Shown: in pieces, positions 1 to 8,881 of the stretch | How the letters are laid out: every line of letters begins with the position of its first letter | Position numbering within the stretch: the stretch's first letter is position 1 | Source of the DNA: Paenibacillus sp. OK003 | GTDB lineage: Bacteria; Bacillota; Bacilli; Paenibacillales; Paenibacillaceae | Length of the DNA stretch: 64,000 bases | NCBI RefSeq assembly: GCF_900109515.1 | Contig: NZ_FOBD01000007.1 | Location: 296,224 to 360,223, forward strand | Reading direction: 5' to 3' | The notes under the pieces: model-generated | What the model saw: only the letters and a program-made list of their open reading frames with translations | What the model was told of the DNA's origin: nothing | Databases searched by the model: none | Position numbers and translations under genes: made by a program

Positions 1-702
1 AATGACTTGATTACAGGCATTTCTCATGATTTGAGGACGCCGCTGACCTCTATTCTCGGATTTTTGGAATACATAGAGAAGGATCGGTACCAGGATGAAA
101 TTGAGATGCGCTATTACGTGAGTATTGCGTACGAGAAATCCCTAACATTAAGGAAGCTAATCGACGATTTGTTTGAATATACCCGTGTCAGTGGTGGTAG
201 CTTACCCTTGTCATTGACTTCCTTGAACCTGAATCCATTCCTGATGCAGCTTGCGGAGGAGTTCGCTCCGATGCTGGAAGAAGCGGGCATGACATACAAG
301 ATCATTGGTGGACAAGAACCTTTATGGATTCAGGCCGCTCCTGGAGAGCTTGTTCGTGCGTATGAGAACCTGTTCAGTAACGCGATCCGTTATGGGGCAC
401 AGGGTAAAGTGATGGAGATTGCGTTGTCTCTTGAAGGTGAAGAAGCTGTGGTGCGCATCAGCAATTATGGTGAACCGATTCCGGCGCAGGATTTGCCACA
501 TTTATTCGATCGATTCTACCGGGTGGACAAGTCTCGCTCTCGTGATACAGGCGGCACCGGACTGGGGCTGGCTATTGCCAAATCCATGATTGAATTACAT
601 CGCGGGAGTATCATTGCCTACAGTGATCAGGGCCGAACCGATTTTGTCACCCGTTTTCCTGTGACTGCTCCTCCGATAAACAGAGATGCAGAGGAACGGT
701 AA
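1..702 (+). CDS. Sensor histidine kinase, C-terminal part (5' end outside window)
   Basis: Open from the first base, so only the catalytic half is visible. It would autophosphorylate and pass phosphate to a partner regulator at the membrane. Seen in order: H box ISHDLRTPLTS near visible residues 7-17 (His about 9), N box NLFSNAIRYG, G1-like NYGEPI, F box LFDRFYRVDKSRS and G2 box GGTGLGLAIAKS. This is a complete DHp plus HATPase_c module. The style resembles VanS/ResE-type kinases. The partner regulator is presumably upstream, outside the window. The next gene looks like a degenerate relative of this kinase. Family is certain; the signal is unknown. Confidence 0.93.
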   Translation, partial: NDLITGISHDLRTPLTSILGFLEYIEKDRYQDEIEMRYYVSIAYEKSLTLRKLIDDLFEYTRVSGGSLPLSLTSLNLNPFLMQLAEEFAPMLEEAGMTYKIIGGQEPLWIQAAPGELVRAYENLFSNAIRYGAQGKVMEIALSLEGEEAVVRISNYGEPIPAQDLPHLFDRFYRVDKSRSRDTGGTGLGLAIAKSMIELHRGSIIAYSDQGRTDFVTRFPVTAPPINRDAEER

Positions 703-871
703 CCTGGCAGAATTCTCTTCTAATTGTAAGAGAGCTTGCTTGATTCAACATGTATGCAAAATGCTGAATTAAGAAAATGATAAGAAGTTACCCACTTCCA
801 CATTAAGAAATATTCGGTATTCTAAACCTCAATCGTACTGATGAACTGTAAAATTGAGGAGGATGCCGAAT

Positions 872-1666
872 ATGAGATTATTTTTACGTACAGTCAGACT
901 AAGATACATATATATTTGCGGAGCAAGCGCCTTACTTAGCGCAGCGCTCCTATTTGTCGTTTATCACATGTTACGTTTTGCCCACCATCATATCCTATCG
1001 GAGACAACAGGAATAACTCGCACTATGTACTGGATGATAAACCATATCGGTACAACGCCATTGGTTATATTCATCGGTGGGGGTATGTTTGCGTTGTTTT
1101 TTTGGATTCGATCCCAGAAGATTGCAGATGACCTCAAGTTGATTGGTCGTGGAACTCATGAACTGGCCAATGGCCAAATTCCAGCACAGATAGAAGTGTT
1201 GAACGGAGGAGAGCTGCGACAGATTGCTGCTGATCTGAATGACATTGCGTTACGTATACAAGCAGAGCGGTTAAACAGTTCAGACCATGAGTGGGTAAAT
1301 GGAGAGCCTAGAGGCGAAGAATGGTTCAGTCCTACTATGTATATGTATGGTGATGAAAGCAGCCGGCAACAAATGGTATCAGAAAGTGAGAGAAGCCATC
1401 AGCAACGTATTCAAGAAGAGTTGGTTGGATCACAATCTGGTCGTATAAGTGCCGATCTGCCGATTAAACTGACTCTCTACGGTGTTCGTTCTTCGCTGGA
1501 TACGATCATGGAAGGACGCTGCCGGGATGAAGCGGAGATTCAGCATTGGGTCAGGGTGGCGCATGAACAGACGTTAAGGCTGGAGGTTGCCCTGGATTCT
1601 ATGGAAATGAAGCCACAGGAACATTCAGGCTCCAATCCACATACATGTAGGGAACCTGAATGTTGA
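872..1666 (+). CDS. Degenerate sensor-kinase-like membrane protein lacking the catalytic domain
   Basis: 264 residues. Start chosen at 872 because GAGGAGG lies 9 bases upstream. Two membrane segments (about 11-31 and 62-78) are followed by a HAMP-like region and a polar linker. The last third (DEAEIQHWVRVAHEQTLRLE) aligns by eye with the DHp helix of the neighbouring kinase (DEIEMRYYVSIAYEKSLTLR), but the phospho-accepting His motif is replaced by ADLPIKLTLYG and no HATPase domain follows. It therefore cannot be an active kinase. It may be a signal-modulating or decaying paralogue. Its end overlaps the start of the penicillin-binding protein, suggesting co-transcription. Confidence 0.75.
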   Translation: MRLFLRTVRLRYIYICGASALLSAALLFVVYHMLRFAHHHILSETTGITRTMYWMINHIGTTPLVIFIGGGMFALFFWIRSQKIADDLKLIGRGTHELANGQIPAQIEVLNGGELRQIAADLNDIALRIQAERLNSSDHEWVNGEPRGEEWFSPTMYMYGDESSRQQMVSESERSHQQRIQEELVGSQSGRISADLPIKLTLYGVRSSLDTIMEGRCRDEAEIQHWVRVAHEQTLRLEVALDSMEMKPQEHSGSNPHTCREPEC

Positions 1667-3522
1667 GATTTAGCATAAGGCGCAGAATTTATCACATATT
1701 TGATGCCTCTGTAGTCATCGTTATTTTGCTAGCGGTCGGCTACATCTATATTGTTACTTACGGCGAAGGTGTACTTCGCAATCATCCTGAGGCCATTTCG
1801 GTGGCCTCTTCTACCATCATTACCAATGCGGATGGATCAGAAATTTCGAGATTACAAGTACAAACCAAGGGATATGCGGAGTATGCCGATTTGAAGGATA
1901 TGCCCGATCTGTTAAAGCAGGCGTTTCTGGCTACAGAAGATCGACGTTTCTATAATCATGATGGACTGGATTTTATCGGGATTGGCAGGGCGGTTGTGCA
2001 GGATGTTTTACATATGAACCTGAGTCAGGGAGGCAGCTCGATTACACAGCAACTGGCCAGAAATCTGTACTTGAACGGAGATAAAACGCTGGTTCGCAAG
2101 GTGAATGAAATGTCGATTGCCATGGCGATGGAAAAGAGATTTACCAAGGAAGAGCTATTGGAGCTGTATTTGAATCATATTTATATGGGACGCCAGCAAT
2201 ATGGGGTTAAAGCCGCGGCGTGGCGCTACTTCGGGATCAAGGATTTACATCAGCTGGAGATCTGGCAAATGGCTACGCTGGCCGGAATTCCGAAGGGACC
2301 TTCCATATACAATCCGGTGGATCGGGAAGACCTGTCCAAAGAGAGGCGTTCTGTAGTTCTCGGCATCATGCATGAGCAAGGAATTATTACCAAGAAACAG
2401 ATGGAGGCAGCACGAAGTGTGGACTATACCCCGCCAAATTCAACATCTGCATCGACTTCAGGCTCAACAGCGCCTGCCTACGTGTCTGCCTTGGATGCGG
2501 TAATCGAGGAGGCTTCCCGTCTGACAGGCAAGAGTGGAGCAGAGATTCAATCCGCAGGCTGGACCATTCGTACGGGATTGGATGATCAAGCGCAGCTGGC
2601 GATGGAGCACGCATTCCGTGAATCTTCCCGGTTCACCGATGATCGTGAGGATGAGCAAGTGCAGGCGAGTATGGTCATACTGGACCAGCATAACGGTGAA
2701 GTCAAAGCGATGATGGGTGGACGTGACCCTGTAAAAGGAGGCATTAACCGGGCAACCACGGATGCAAGACAACCTGGTTCTGCATTTAAGCCTATTATTG
2801 CATACGGACCTGCATTGGAATCTGGTCGGTTTAAGCCAGAGAGCATGCTGCCTGATCAACGCATGAAATATGGGAGTTATCAACCAGGCAACTTGGGCGG
2901 GCGTTACAGAGGTACAGTTACGATGTCGCAAGCCATTGAAAACTCCATTAATGCTCCGGCCGTATGGCTGCTGCATGAGACAGGACTGGGACGCGCACAT
3001 CAATTTGCAGGTCGATTGGGCATTGAACTGGGCAAGGAGGATCTCAATCTGTCGATCGCTTTGGGTGGTTTGCATAAAGGGGTGTCTCCACTAAAAATGG
3101 CCCAGGCATATTCCGTGTTTGCCAATAACGGCAAGTTCAATACGGCACATCTAATTCGTGAAATTACGGATTCACGCGGCCGGACAATCTATGCTTTTAA
3201 GCCAGACAACAAGCAGGTGATTTCCACCAGCACGGCAACGGCCATGACCGGCATGCTCCAAGATGTGGTCAGTCAAGGAACAGGTAGAAGGGCACAGCTG
3301 AGTCAGCATAAGGTAGCGGGGAAGACAGGAACAACGCAGGCTGCATTACCTGGTGTAAGCAAGGATGCGAACAGGGATCTGTGGTTTGTAGGATATACCA
3401 GCAAGTGGACGGCTGCAGTCTGGATGGGATTTGATCGTACGGATGCAGAGCATTATATGAGATCTGGAAGTGGTGTTGCGGCGGATTTATTTGCATCGGT
3501 GATGAAGCGTGTTTTGCCATAA
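1660..3522 (+). CDS. Class A penicillin-binding protein (transglycosylase/transpeptidase)
   Basis: 620 residues, a PBP1A/1C-like bifunctional peptidoglycan synthase acting outside the membrane. An N-terminal anchor spans about 16-34. The GT51 domain shows ATEDRRFYNHDG (catalytic Glu93) and GGSSITQQLARN. The transpeptidase domain has the SxxK nucleophile in GSAFKP (Ser374, Lys377), SIN at 429-431 and KTGT at 555-558. All catalytic motifs are present. ATG overlaps the upstream stop by 7 bases, implying translational coupling with the degenerate kinase-like gene. It is followed by a terminator near 3684-3723. Function is secure; the paralogue name is not. Confidence 0.95.
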   Translation: MLRFSIRRRIYHIFDASVVIVILLAVGYIYIVTYGEGVLRNHPEAISVASSTIITNADGSEISRLQVQTKGYAEYADLKDMPDLLKQAFLATEDRRFYNHDGLDFIGIGRAVVQDVLHMNLSQGGSSITQQLARNLYLNGDKTLVRKVNEMSIAMAMEKRFTKEELLELYLNHIYMGRQQYGVKAAAWRYFGIKDLHQLEIWQMATLAGIPKGPSIYNPVDREDLSKERRSVVLGIMHEQGIITKKQMEAARSVDYTPPNSTSASTSGSTAPAYVSALDAVIEEASRLTGKSGAEIQSAGWTIRTGLDDQAQLAMEHAFRESSRFTDDREDEQVQASMVILDQHNGEVKAMMGGRDPVKGGINRATTDARQPGSAFKPIIAYGPALESGRFKPESMLPDQRMKYGSYQPGNLGGRYRGTVTMSQAIENSINAPAVWLLHETGLGRAHQFAGRLGIELGKEDLNLSIALGGLHKGVSPLKMAQAYSVFANNGKFNTAHLIREITDSRGRTIYAFKPDNKQVISTSTATAMTGMLQDVVSQGTGRRAQLSQHKVAGKTGTTQAALPGVSKDANRDLWFVGYTSKWTAAVWMGFDRTDAEHYMRSGSGVAADLFASVMKRVLP

Positions 3523-3683
3523 AAAAGAATGGTTAACTGTATTCTATTACTCAGGGATTTTTCAACAGACATGGGTAGTTCGGTTTTATGGATTGTACAG
3601 TTATCATACAAATGGATACAACGATGAAAACAAAACACTGCATATTTGATGATTAAGGATCAACATTGGCTGGAAATATAGAA

Positions 3684-3723
3684 GACCCGTTAGAGACAGC
3701 GTTTACCCTGTCTCTAACGGGTC
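3684..3723 (+). terminator. Intrinsic terminator between convergent genes
   Basis: A 16-bp inverted repeat (GACCCGTTAGAGACAG / CTGTCTCTAACGGGTC) is followed by a T-rich tract. It lies downstream of the penicillin-binding protein and could also serve the minus-strand exporter gene. Confidence 0.8.
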
Positions 3724-3763
3724 TTTATCGTTTAGTTTAGTGATAATATATTCATTTACTGTG

Positions 3764-4213
3764 TTAGGATTTTGCTCGCAGTGATTCGGGTATACGACGA
3801 ATCATTTGGTTCAGCACCTCGGACAATACAAGTCCGATCGCGATGGCACCGGATAACATGAGCGCCTTGGCAGCCATCTCCATGGCTGCACCGTAGTCAT
3901 TTTGCACAAAATTACGCATCGCATTGTAAGCCAGTCCACCGGGGACGAGCGGAATGATGCCTGCCACGCTAAAGATAATGACGGGCGCGCGAAACATGCG
4001 GGAGAACAGCTGGCTGATGACACCTACCGCGATGGTCGCTGCCAGTGTAGCAGGAACAGCATCCGCAGCATATTCGAGCACAATATAGATGAGCCAGCCG
4101 ATCATGCCGACAAATCCACCGTGAAGCAGCATGCGCCGAGGAGCGTTGAAAATAATACCGAATGCGGCCGAGGCGACAAAGCTGGTCAGGGCTTGTTCAA
4201 TAAAATGAAGCAT
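3764..4213 (-). CDS. Threonine/serine exporter, small subunit (ThrE_2 / YjjB-like)
   Basis: 149 residues. Start set at 4213: GGAGGAG lies 9 bases upstream, whereas the longer frame would translate that ribosome binding site. The protein is almost all membrane helix. RAPVIIFSVAGIIPLVPGG is the conserved motif of the four-TM ThrE_2 family, whose members pair with a ThrE-domain partner (YjjP/YjjB arrangement in E. coli). Its partner ends 19 bases upstream on the same strand, so the two form an operon. Substrate (threonine, serine or another small acid) is inferred from the family. Confidence 0.87.
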   Translation of the reverse strand: MLHFIEQALTSFVASAAFGIIFNAPRRMLLHGGFVGMIGWLIYIVLEYAADAVPATLAATIAVGVISQLFSRMFRAPVIIFSVAGIIPLVPGGLAYNAMRNFVQNDYGAAMEMAAKALMLSGAIAIGLVLSEVLNQMIRRIPESLRAKS

Positions 4214-4232
4214 AACCTGCAACTCCTCCATC

Positions 4233-5108
4233 TTACGTAAAAAGTGAAAAAACAACAGCAATGCCTGTACCAATCGCAAAAGCCGTCAGAAACGCCTCGG
4301 CTCCTTTGGATAACCCGGACACGAGATGCCCGGCCATCAGGTCACGCACAGCATTGGTAATCAGCAGTCCAGGTACCAGGGGCATGACTGAGCCAATAAT
4401 GATTTTGTCCCGTTCATGACCCGCGCCCATATAGACAAGCAAAAAGGCGAGCAGACCAATCACAAATGAAGCTGTCAGCTCGGCAAAAAACTTTACGAGT
4501 ACCAGTCGATGGAAGGCAATGACCGCTGCATAGCCAATACCACCGCAGAGTACCGCAGGGAGAAAGTCGACCCAGCCTCCACCAAACATAATGGTAAAGC
4601 ACCCACTGGATAATGCCGCCGCTGTAAGCCGCACAACCGCAGAATAGGAGGAGGGCTGTCCCTCAATTTGTTGTAACAATGCATAGGCATCCTCAACGGA
4701 CAATTCACCTTGTCCAATACGCCTGGAAACGGCATTCACTTCGGATACCTTGTGCAAATCCGTGGTTCGTTCAGAGATCCGTATCAGCTTGGCAGGCTCG
4801 GTTGCATCAACCGAGAAGAAGATACCTGTGGGCACAACATAACTGTGCGAATGGGGCAGGCCCAGCGCGGCAGCCATGCGTTTCATCGTATCTTCCACAC
4901 GATAGGTCTCACCGCCGCTTTGCAGCATGATTTTGCCTGCCAATAGACAGATTGCAATCACGCGGGATTGTTCAGTATGATTTGTCCCAACCAGCTCCGT
5001 CTCAGACTGAGGCACGGGTGGAGGATCATGAGGGATATATTCCAACCGGATCAAGCTCCGTTCATATGAGATAAGGCTTGGTGCCGACACCATTGTATCA
5101 TATTTCAC
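4233..5108 (-). CDS. Threonine/serine exporter, large subunit (ThrE / DUF1212, YjjP-like)
   Basis: Up to 291 residues. A cytoplasmic N-terminal domain (about 45-160, with AGKIMLQSGGETYRVEDTM and VVPTGIFFSV) is followed by about five membrane helices with GSVMPLVPGLLITNAVRDL near 245-262, the ThrE-domain signature. First gene of the two-gene exporter operon. The N-terminus is uncertain: the first ATG codons (5108, 5093) have no good ribosome binding site and overlap a TATGAT promoter-like element, so the true start may lie within the first 45 codons. Confidence 0.87.
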   Translation of the reverse strand: MKYDTMVSAPSLISYERSLIRLEYIPHDPPPVPQSETELVGTNHTEQSRVIAICLLAGKIMLQSGGETYRVEDTMKRMAAALGLPHSHSYVVPTGIFFSVDATEPAKLIRISERTTDLHKVSEVNAVSRRIGQGELSVEDAYALLQQIEGQPSSYSAVVRLTAAALSSGCFTIMFGGGWVDFLPAVLCGGIGYAAVIAFHRLVLVKFFAELTASFVIGLLAFLLVYMGAGHERDKIIIGSVMPLVPGLLITNAVRDLMAGHLVSGLSKGAEAFLTAFAIGTGIAVVFSLFT

Positions 5109-5210
5109 ACGTTAGCAAGGAAACATACCGCACGAACCACAGGAAGTCATCCAGGTTGCAGAGATTAATGCCATACATTCACACCAAATTGATAACCCGA
5201 CAACTTCTAA

Positions 5211-5269
5211 AACCCAAAAAGGCTTCGCTCCCGGGCCTGATGGTCAAAGGGAGTGAAGCTTCTTGGGTT
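5211..5269 (-). terminator. Intrinsic terminator of the 5294-5599 gene
   Basis: Read on the minus strand, a long hairpin (arms AACCCAAGAAGCTTCACTCCC and GGGAGCGAAGCCtttttGGGTT) ends in T-rich sequence just after the stop codon of the small minus-strand gene. Confidence 0.75.
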
Positions 5270-5293
5270 AGGCTCCATAGAGACAAAAAACAA

Positions 5294-5599
5294 CTACATC
5301 AACAGGGTAATGACCAACAGCTCATACAGCACGAGTGGCAGAATGGTTGGTCCAAACAAGGCACGTGGCTCGGGATATCCATGCATCGGCGTAACCTGGA
5401 GATACAATATTCCCCGATCCGCGCTGATAATGACACCTTCCCATACCTGACCATCGATATTCTGGACTTGCACCTTCTTGCCGACATGCTGCCGGGCTGT
5501 ATGATGAAGCATATTCCGCACACTTTGCACGGATTGGAGCATTGGTTGATTGGCTTGGTATACGACCCGTGCGGATGGTGTGGATGTGGATTCAGACAT
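5294..5599 (-). CDS. Small protein of unknown function, beta-rich core
   Basis: 101 residues. Start 5599 is favoured by GAGGAAGG 10 bases upstream; a TTG three codons earlier is possible. The middle (ARQHVGKKVQVQNIDGQVWEGVIIS) looks like a short Sm-like or YuzF/DUF2642-like barrel that binds a ligand through a G.V..G.I pattern. The C-terminus (PTILPLVLYELLVITLL) is hydrophobic. I do not recognise a specific family. It is followed by its own strong terminator and preceded by the carboxypeptidase gene on the same strand. Confidence 0.6.
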   Translation of the reverse strand: MSESTSTPSARVVYQANQPMLQSVQSVRNMLHHTARQHVGKKVQVQNIDGQVWEGVIISADRGILYLQVTPMHGYPEPRALFGPTILPLVLYELLVITLLM

Positions 5600-5663
5600 G
5601 ATGCACAACCCTTCCTCAAAATCATTTCTTACTTCAAGGTATGCATCTGCCTACAAAAGGTGA

Positions 5664-6707
5664 TCACACAAATGCCATCTCAAGTCTTCCATGCCCATTC
5701 TCATAAGCCACGTTACCCAGCGCTCCATTCACAAAAGTTAATTGTGGCGGGATGTGGCCAAGATCCACATCATACAGTACGGGAACATCCATATCTCCGA
5801 GAGCCGAAGACAGGGCATCGATGAAGTTGAAATCTCCTGTATCGGAATAACCAGCAGGTCGGCCGAACATGAAGCCTTTTACGCCTGCAAACCAGCCTGC
5901 CTGTCTCATCTGCCACAGATGACGGTAGATATCACCCGCATTCATCTCACAGCTTTCCAGATACCAGATCGTTCCTTCTTCTGCACAATACTGATCGAGA
6001 TACGCTTCAACTGGTGCATAAGGCGTGCCAATCAGACAGGTGATTGTATCCATGCAGCCGCCGATCAACCGACCTGAGAATGTAACCTGCGAGTCTGCGC
6101 CTTCGGGCTGCCCCAGCTGTTTCCAGTGAGAAGGAGTATCCAGATTGAACCGCGACAACTCCGGTTTCCATTCTGATTGATAGTGAGTGGATGAAGATTG
6201 GGTGATCTGCCCTCCCTGGCCCGTCTGTAATACATCAATCCAGCGGGCGGTCACCGGATCGAGCTCGTTAGATCTCAGGTCCACGTAGTTCGTACCATGT
6301 GCCGAAGCTGTTCCGGTGATCAGGGTGTATGCGAATAAAAAGGTGCTGATATCCGAATATCCCATGACCCATTTGGGCGGCAAGGTTTTCAAAGCTTCCC
6401 AATCGAGCAGGGGCAGAATATCCATAAGGAACTCTCCACCCCACGGAGGAATAATAGCCTGAATCTCAGGGTCGCGGAAAAATGCATTCATCTCGGCAGC
6501 GCGATCTTCTTTGGATGAGCTTACACATTTGGCGTTATGCCGTAGAAACGGGCTTTCCTGAACACCAAAACCAAGGCGCTCCATGTTGTGCCTGCTCTCT
6601 TCAAGGTAATGATGCAAGGATTCACTTACACCGCTGGATGGTGCAGCCACGCCAATGGTATTTCCCGGAGCGAGTGGTTGCGGGTAACGGATCGAACGCT
6701 TATTCAT
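5664..6707 (-). CDS. LD-carboxypeptidase, S66 family (MccF/LdcA-like)
   Basis: 347 residues. Start 6707 has AAAGGGTG 7 bases upstream; the frame extends 9 codons further without support. Serine peptidase of the S66 family, which trims tetrapeptides of murein or inactivates microcin-C-type adenylates. Seen: PGNTIGVAAPSSG at the N-terminus, nucleophile motif GYSD, a Glu in YLESCEMNAGD and a His in DLGHIPPQ, matching the Ser-Glu-His triad order. The length fits the MccF-like branch better than short LdcA. Substrate cannot be decided from sequence. Confidence 0.9.
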   Translation of the reverse strand: MNKRSIRYPQPLAPGNTIGVAAPSSGVSESLHHYLEESRHNMERLGFGVQESPFLRHNAKCVSSSKEDRAAEMNAFFRDPEIQAIIPPWGGEFLMDILPLLDWEALKTLPPKWVMGYSDISTFLFAYTLITGTASAHGTNYVDLRSNELDPVTARWIDVLQTGQGGQITQSSSTHYQSEWKPELSRFNLDTPSHWKQLGQPEGADSQVTFSGRLIGGCMDTITCLIGTPYAPVEAYLDQYCAEEGTIWYLESCEMNAGDIYRHLWQMRQAGWFAGVKGFMFGRPAGYSDTGDFNFIDALSSALGDMDVPVLYDVDLGHIPPQLTFVNGALGNVAYENGHGRLEMAFV

Positions 6708-6819
6708 TTTGGAAACACCCTTTCTTGTGAACATATCGATTTAATTCTAGATGGTTGATATTTTCATTATAGTACATGGCTACTTCATGTGGCTTGCGAT
6801 TATGGCTGTTACATTTCCT

Positions 6820-8139
6820 TTAGGGAGTCACAGGGATTTCAATAGAGAACGGTGCACGAATTTGATCAGGGTAAGAGTATATTTCCATTGTCAGATTTCC
6901 TTTGGCTGCGGCTCCATTTTTAATGACAACTCTTGCTTCAAAGACGGAAGGGCTCCAACCTACTTCATTAATGTCGAAAGGGTTTCCTTTACTGTCCTCG
7001 ATATTGGTAAATGATAGCCCTGAAGTAGCATTTTGAGCGTCTGCAATTGAAAACTCGAGGATGAGATTTTTGCCCTGGACCGTGCTTTGCAGCAATTTCA
7101 AACTTGAGGGGCCACCTTGTATCACACCTGAGGATGGATCGATGCTGATAACCAGTTCATCCTTATCCACCGCTGAAAGTCCAGACCCCTGCAGCGTCAG
7201 TTTTTTCGGAGTGGAGAAGTACATGCTCTCGAAAAAGACAGAACTTCCAGAGCCTCCGATAGAGGAGGAATCCGTTCTCCATGCTCGGCCTTGCTCATCT
7301 ACCAACTGCAAATCACGAATTCCGAAGATTTTTTTGGTGTTGTTCCGATCATATTCGATATCAAGTACAAGGCGAGTGGGATACAGAACGGCCTGTTTTA
7401 CATGAATACGCTGCCCGTCCACGGTCATTGTTTGATTTACGGGAATGATTTTTTTCATGCCTTTCGTTAAGCTGCGATCCACTGGGAAGGTGACCTTCCA
7501 CTTATTATTCGGTTCCTTACCTCGTTCCTTAAATACAACGGTCAGCTCTTGTGGCGGTAAGGATTCTGTGAATGAGACATCGATTTTATCCTCATAAATG
7601 CCACTTTCTGAAACTGGCCTAGGAGTGGAATAGCTAAACGCAACAGGCAGCTTTTTACCATGCTCATCAAGCAAATCGATGTCATATCCACCTTTCTCCG
7701 GATCTTTCATGCCTTTCATCGTGTAAAAAATAACCATGCGTGACTCATCTGTAATGATGCTGTCCACGGTCAAGGAAGCACCATTATGCTCATCGGTCAC
7801 ACCAACCTTCTGCAAGAGGGACTGATCAATGGCCATCATTAACCCCTTATCCTGGCGAATCATGCTCACAATGCCTTCCATGCCGGGCAATTGCTCTACA
7901 AAGGACGCAAAGGCGGGGGAGACGCGGATACATCCCGTAAACACGAGGAGGATCGCGGCTGCAGATATGGAGCTCATAACCCAGCGCAGCCGGGACTTGC
8001 GCTTGCGCGTAGCCTGACGGATTCCAGCCTGTACAGCCTGATATGCTTCGGCATCCGGTATGGACATGGCGTCGTATTCTATTTTGCGATCATTCAGACG
8101 CAGCTCAAGGGCTTCAAATGACTTCATCTCATCGCTCAT
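6820..8139 (-). CDS. Anti-sigma factor with DUF4179 ectodomain
   Basis: 439 residues. A cytoplasmic N-terminal part (1-50, ending in basic RKRKSRLR) is followed by one membrane helix (about 52-70) and a large extracellular beta-rich domain starting PAFASFVEQLPGMEGIVSMI, typical of DUF4179 proteins encoded after ECF sigma factors. It overlaps the sigma-factor gene by a few bases, so the two are translationally coupled. By family precedent the cytoplasmic part sequesters the sigma factor and the ectodomain senses an envelope cue. The signal is unknown. Confidence 0.87.
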   Translation of the reverse strand: MSDEMKSFEALELRLNDRKIEYDAMSIPDAEAYQAVQAGIRQATRKRKSRLRWVMSSISAAAILLVFTGCIRVSPAFASFVEQLPGMEGIVSMIRQDKGLMMAIDQSLLQKVGVTDEHNGASLTVDSIITDESRMVIFYTMKGMKDPEKGGYDIDLLDEHGKKLPVAFSYSTPRPVSESGIYEDKIDVSFTESLPPQELTVVFKERGKEPNNKWKVTFPVDRSLTKGMKKIIPVNQTMTVDGQRIHVKQAVLYPTRLVLDIEYDRNNTKKIFGIRDLQLVDEQGRAWRTDSSSIGGSGSSVFFESMYFSTPKKLTLQGSGLSAVDKDELVISIDPSSGVIQGGPSSLKLLQSTVQGKNLILEFSIADAQNATSGLSFTNIEDSKGNPFDINEVGWSPSVFEARVVIKNGAAAKGNLTMEIYSYPDQIRAPFSIEIPVTP

Positions 8140-8651
8140 AATGTTACATCTCCTTTCGTTTCAAGTTGGTCCCGGAGCTGCCTAAGTGCCCGGTGCAATC
8201 GGGATTTTACGGTTCCGGTCGGGATTTCGAGAATATCAGCGACTTCTGTTAAGGAGAAACCTTCGAAATAGCTTAGAATAATAATGGGTTGGCAATCCCG
8301 ATCCAGTGAAGATACGGCTGCGGCCAGATCAGGGTCTGCGGGCTGGTCCCAGCTGCTAGGTTCATGAATTTCGGTAACGTGGCTGAACCGGCTCTTGCGT
8401 TTGCGTTCGTCCACACAGTAGTTCAGCAGAATGCGGATTAGCCAAGTGGCGAAATAGGAGGGTTCTTTTAACTTCTTGAGCTTTCGATAAGCTCTGTAGG
8501 TGCATTCCTGTATCGCTTCCAGCGCATCGCCCTCGTTGTGCAGATAGGCATAAGCGATCCGGTACAGTTGGCTCTGTTGCATCTCCATTAAGGCTGCAAA
8601 AGCCTCGGCATCCCCTTTTTGTGCGGCGATGGTCAGTTGAGCAGGGGTCAC
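8136..8651 (-). CDS. RNA polymerase ECF sigma factor
   Basis: 171 residues. Region 2 (YRIAYAYLHNEGDALEAIQE, ATWLIRILLN) binds core polymerase and the -10 element; region 4 (LSYFEGFSLTEVADILEIP then GTVKSRLHRALRQLR) is the HTH for the -35 element. Start is GTG at 8651 with AAAGGAGG upstream. The adjacent ATG is out of frame and is followed at once by TGA, so it cannot be used. Sits directly upstream of its DUF4179 anti-sigma factor. SigW/SigV-like family; regulon unknown, though autoregulation from the region above 8652 is likely. Confidence 0.93.
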   Translation of the reverse strand: MTPAQLTIAAQKGDAEAFAALMEMQQSQLYRIAYAYLHNEGDALEAIQECTYRAYRKLKKLKEPSYFATWLIRILLNYCVDERKRKSRFSHVTEIHEPSSWDQPADPDLAAAVSSLDRDCQPIIILSYFEGFSLTEVADILEIPTGTVKSRLHRALRQLRDQLETKGDVTL

Positions 8652-8780
8652 ATGGCTCCTCCTTTCATGGATGTTGGTGCGTATTAGACCGTGGAAAGGG
8701 CTAAACGGTTCTTGATTTTGGAAAAAAAGTTATGTATACACGTGAGACTACCATAAAGAAGAAATTTGCTTATAAACTGA

Positions 8781-8833
8781 AAACAACCGCCAATCTCCCC
8801 CTTATGTTAGAGAGAGGAGTTCGGCGGCTGTTT
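8781..8833 (-). terminator. Intrinsic terminator of the GNAT-Nudix gene
   Basis: Minus-strand hairpin closed by AAACAGCCGCC / GGCGGTTGTTT with an inner CTCCTCTC/GGGGGAG pairing, followed by TTTTC. It lies about 50 bases after the stop codon. Confidence 0.7.
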
Positions 8834-8881
8834 TGCTTCATATGACTTGTCTGACCGTAATGAGATTCGTTTCTCCCGATC

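Noticed and set aside
5078..5824. 248-codon plus-strand frame across the 5.1-5.8 kb region
   Set aside because: It crosses two supported minus-strand genes and their terminator, and lacks a ribosome binding site.
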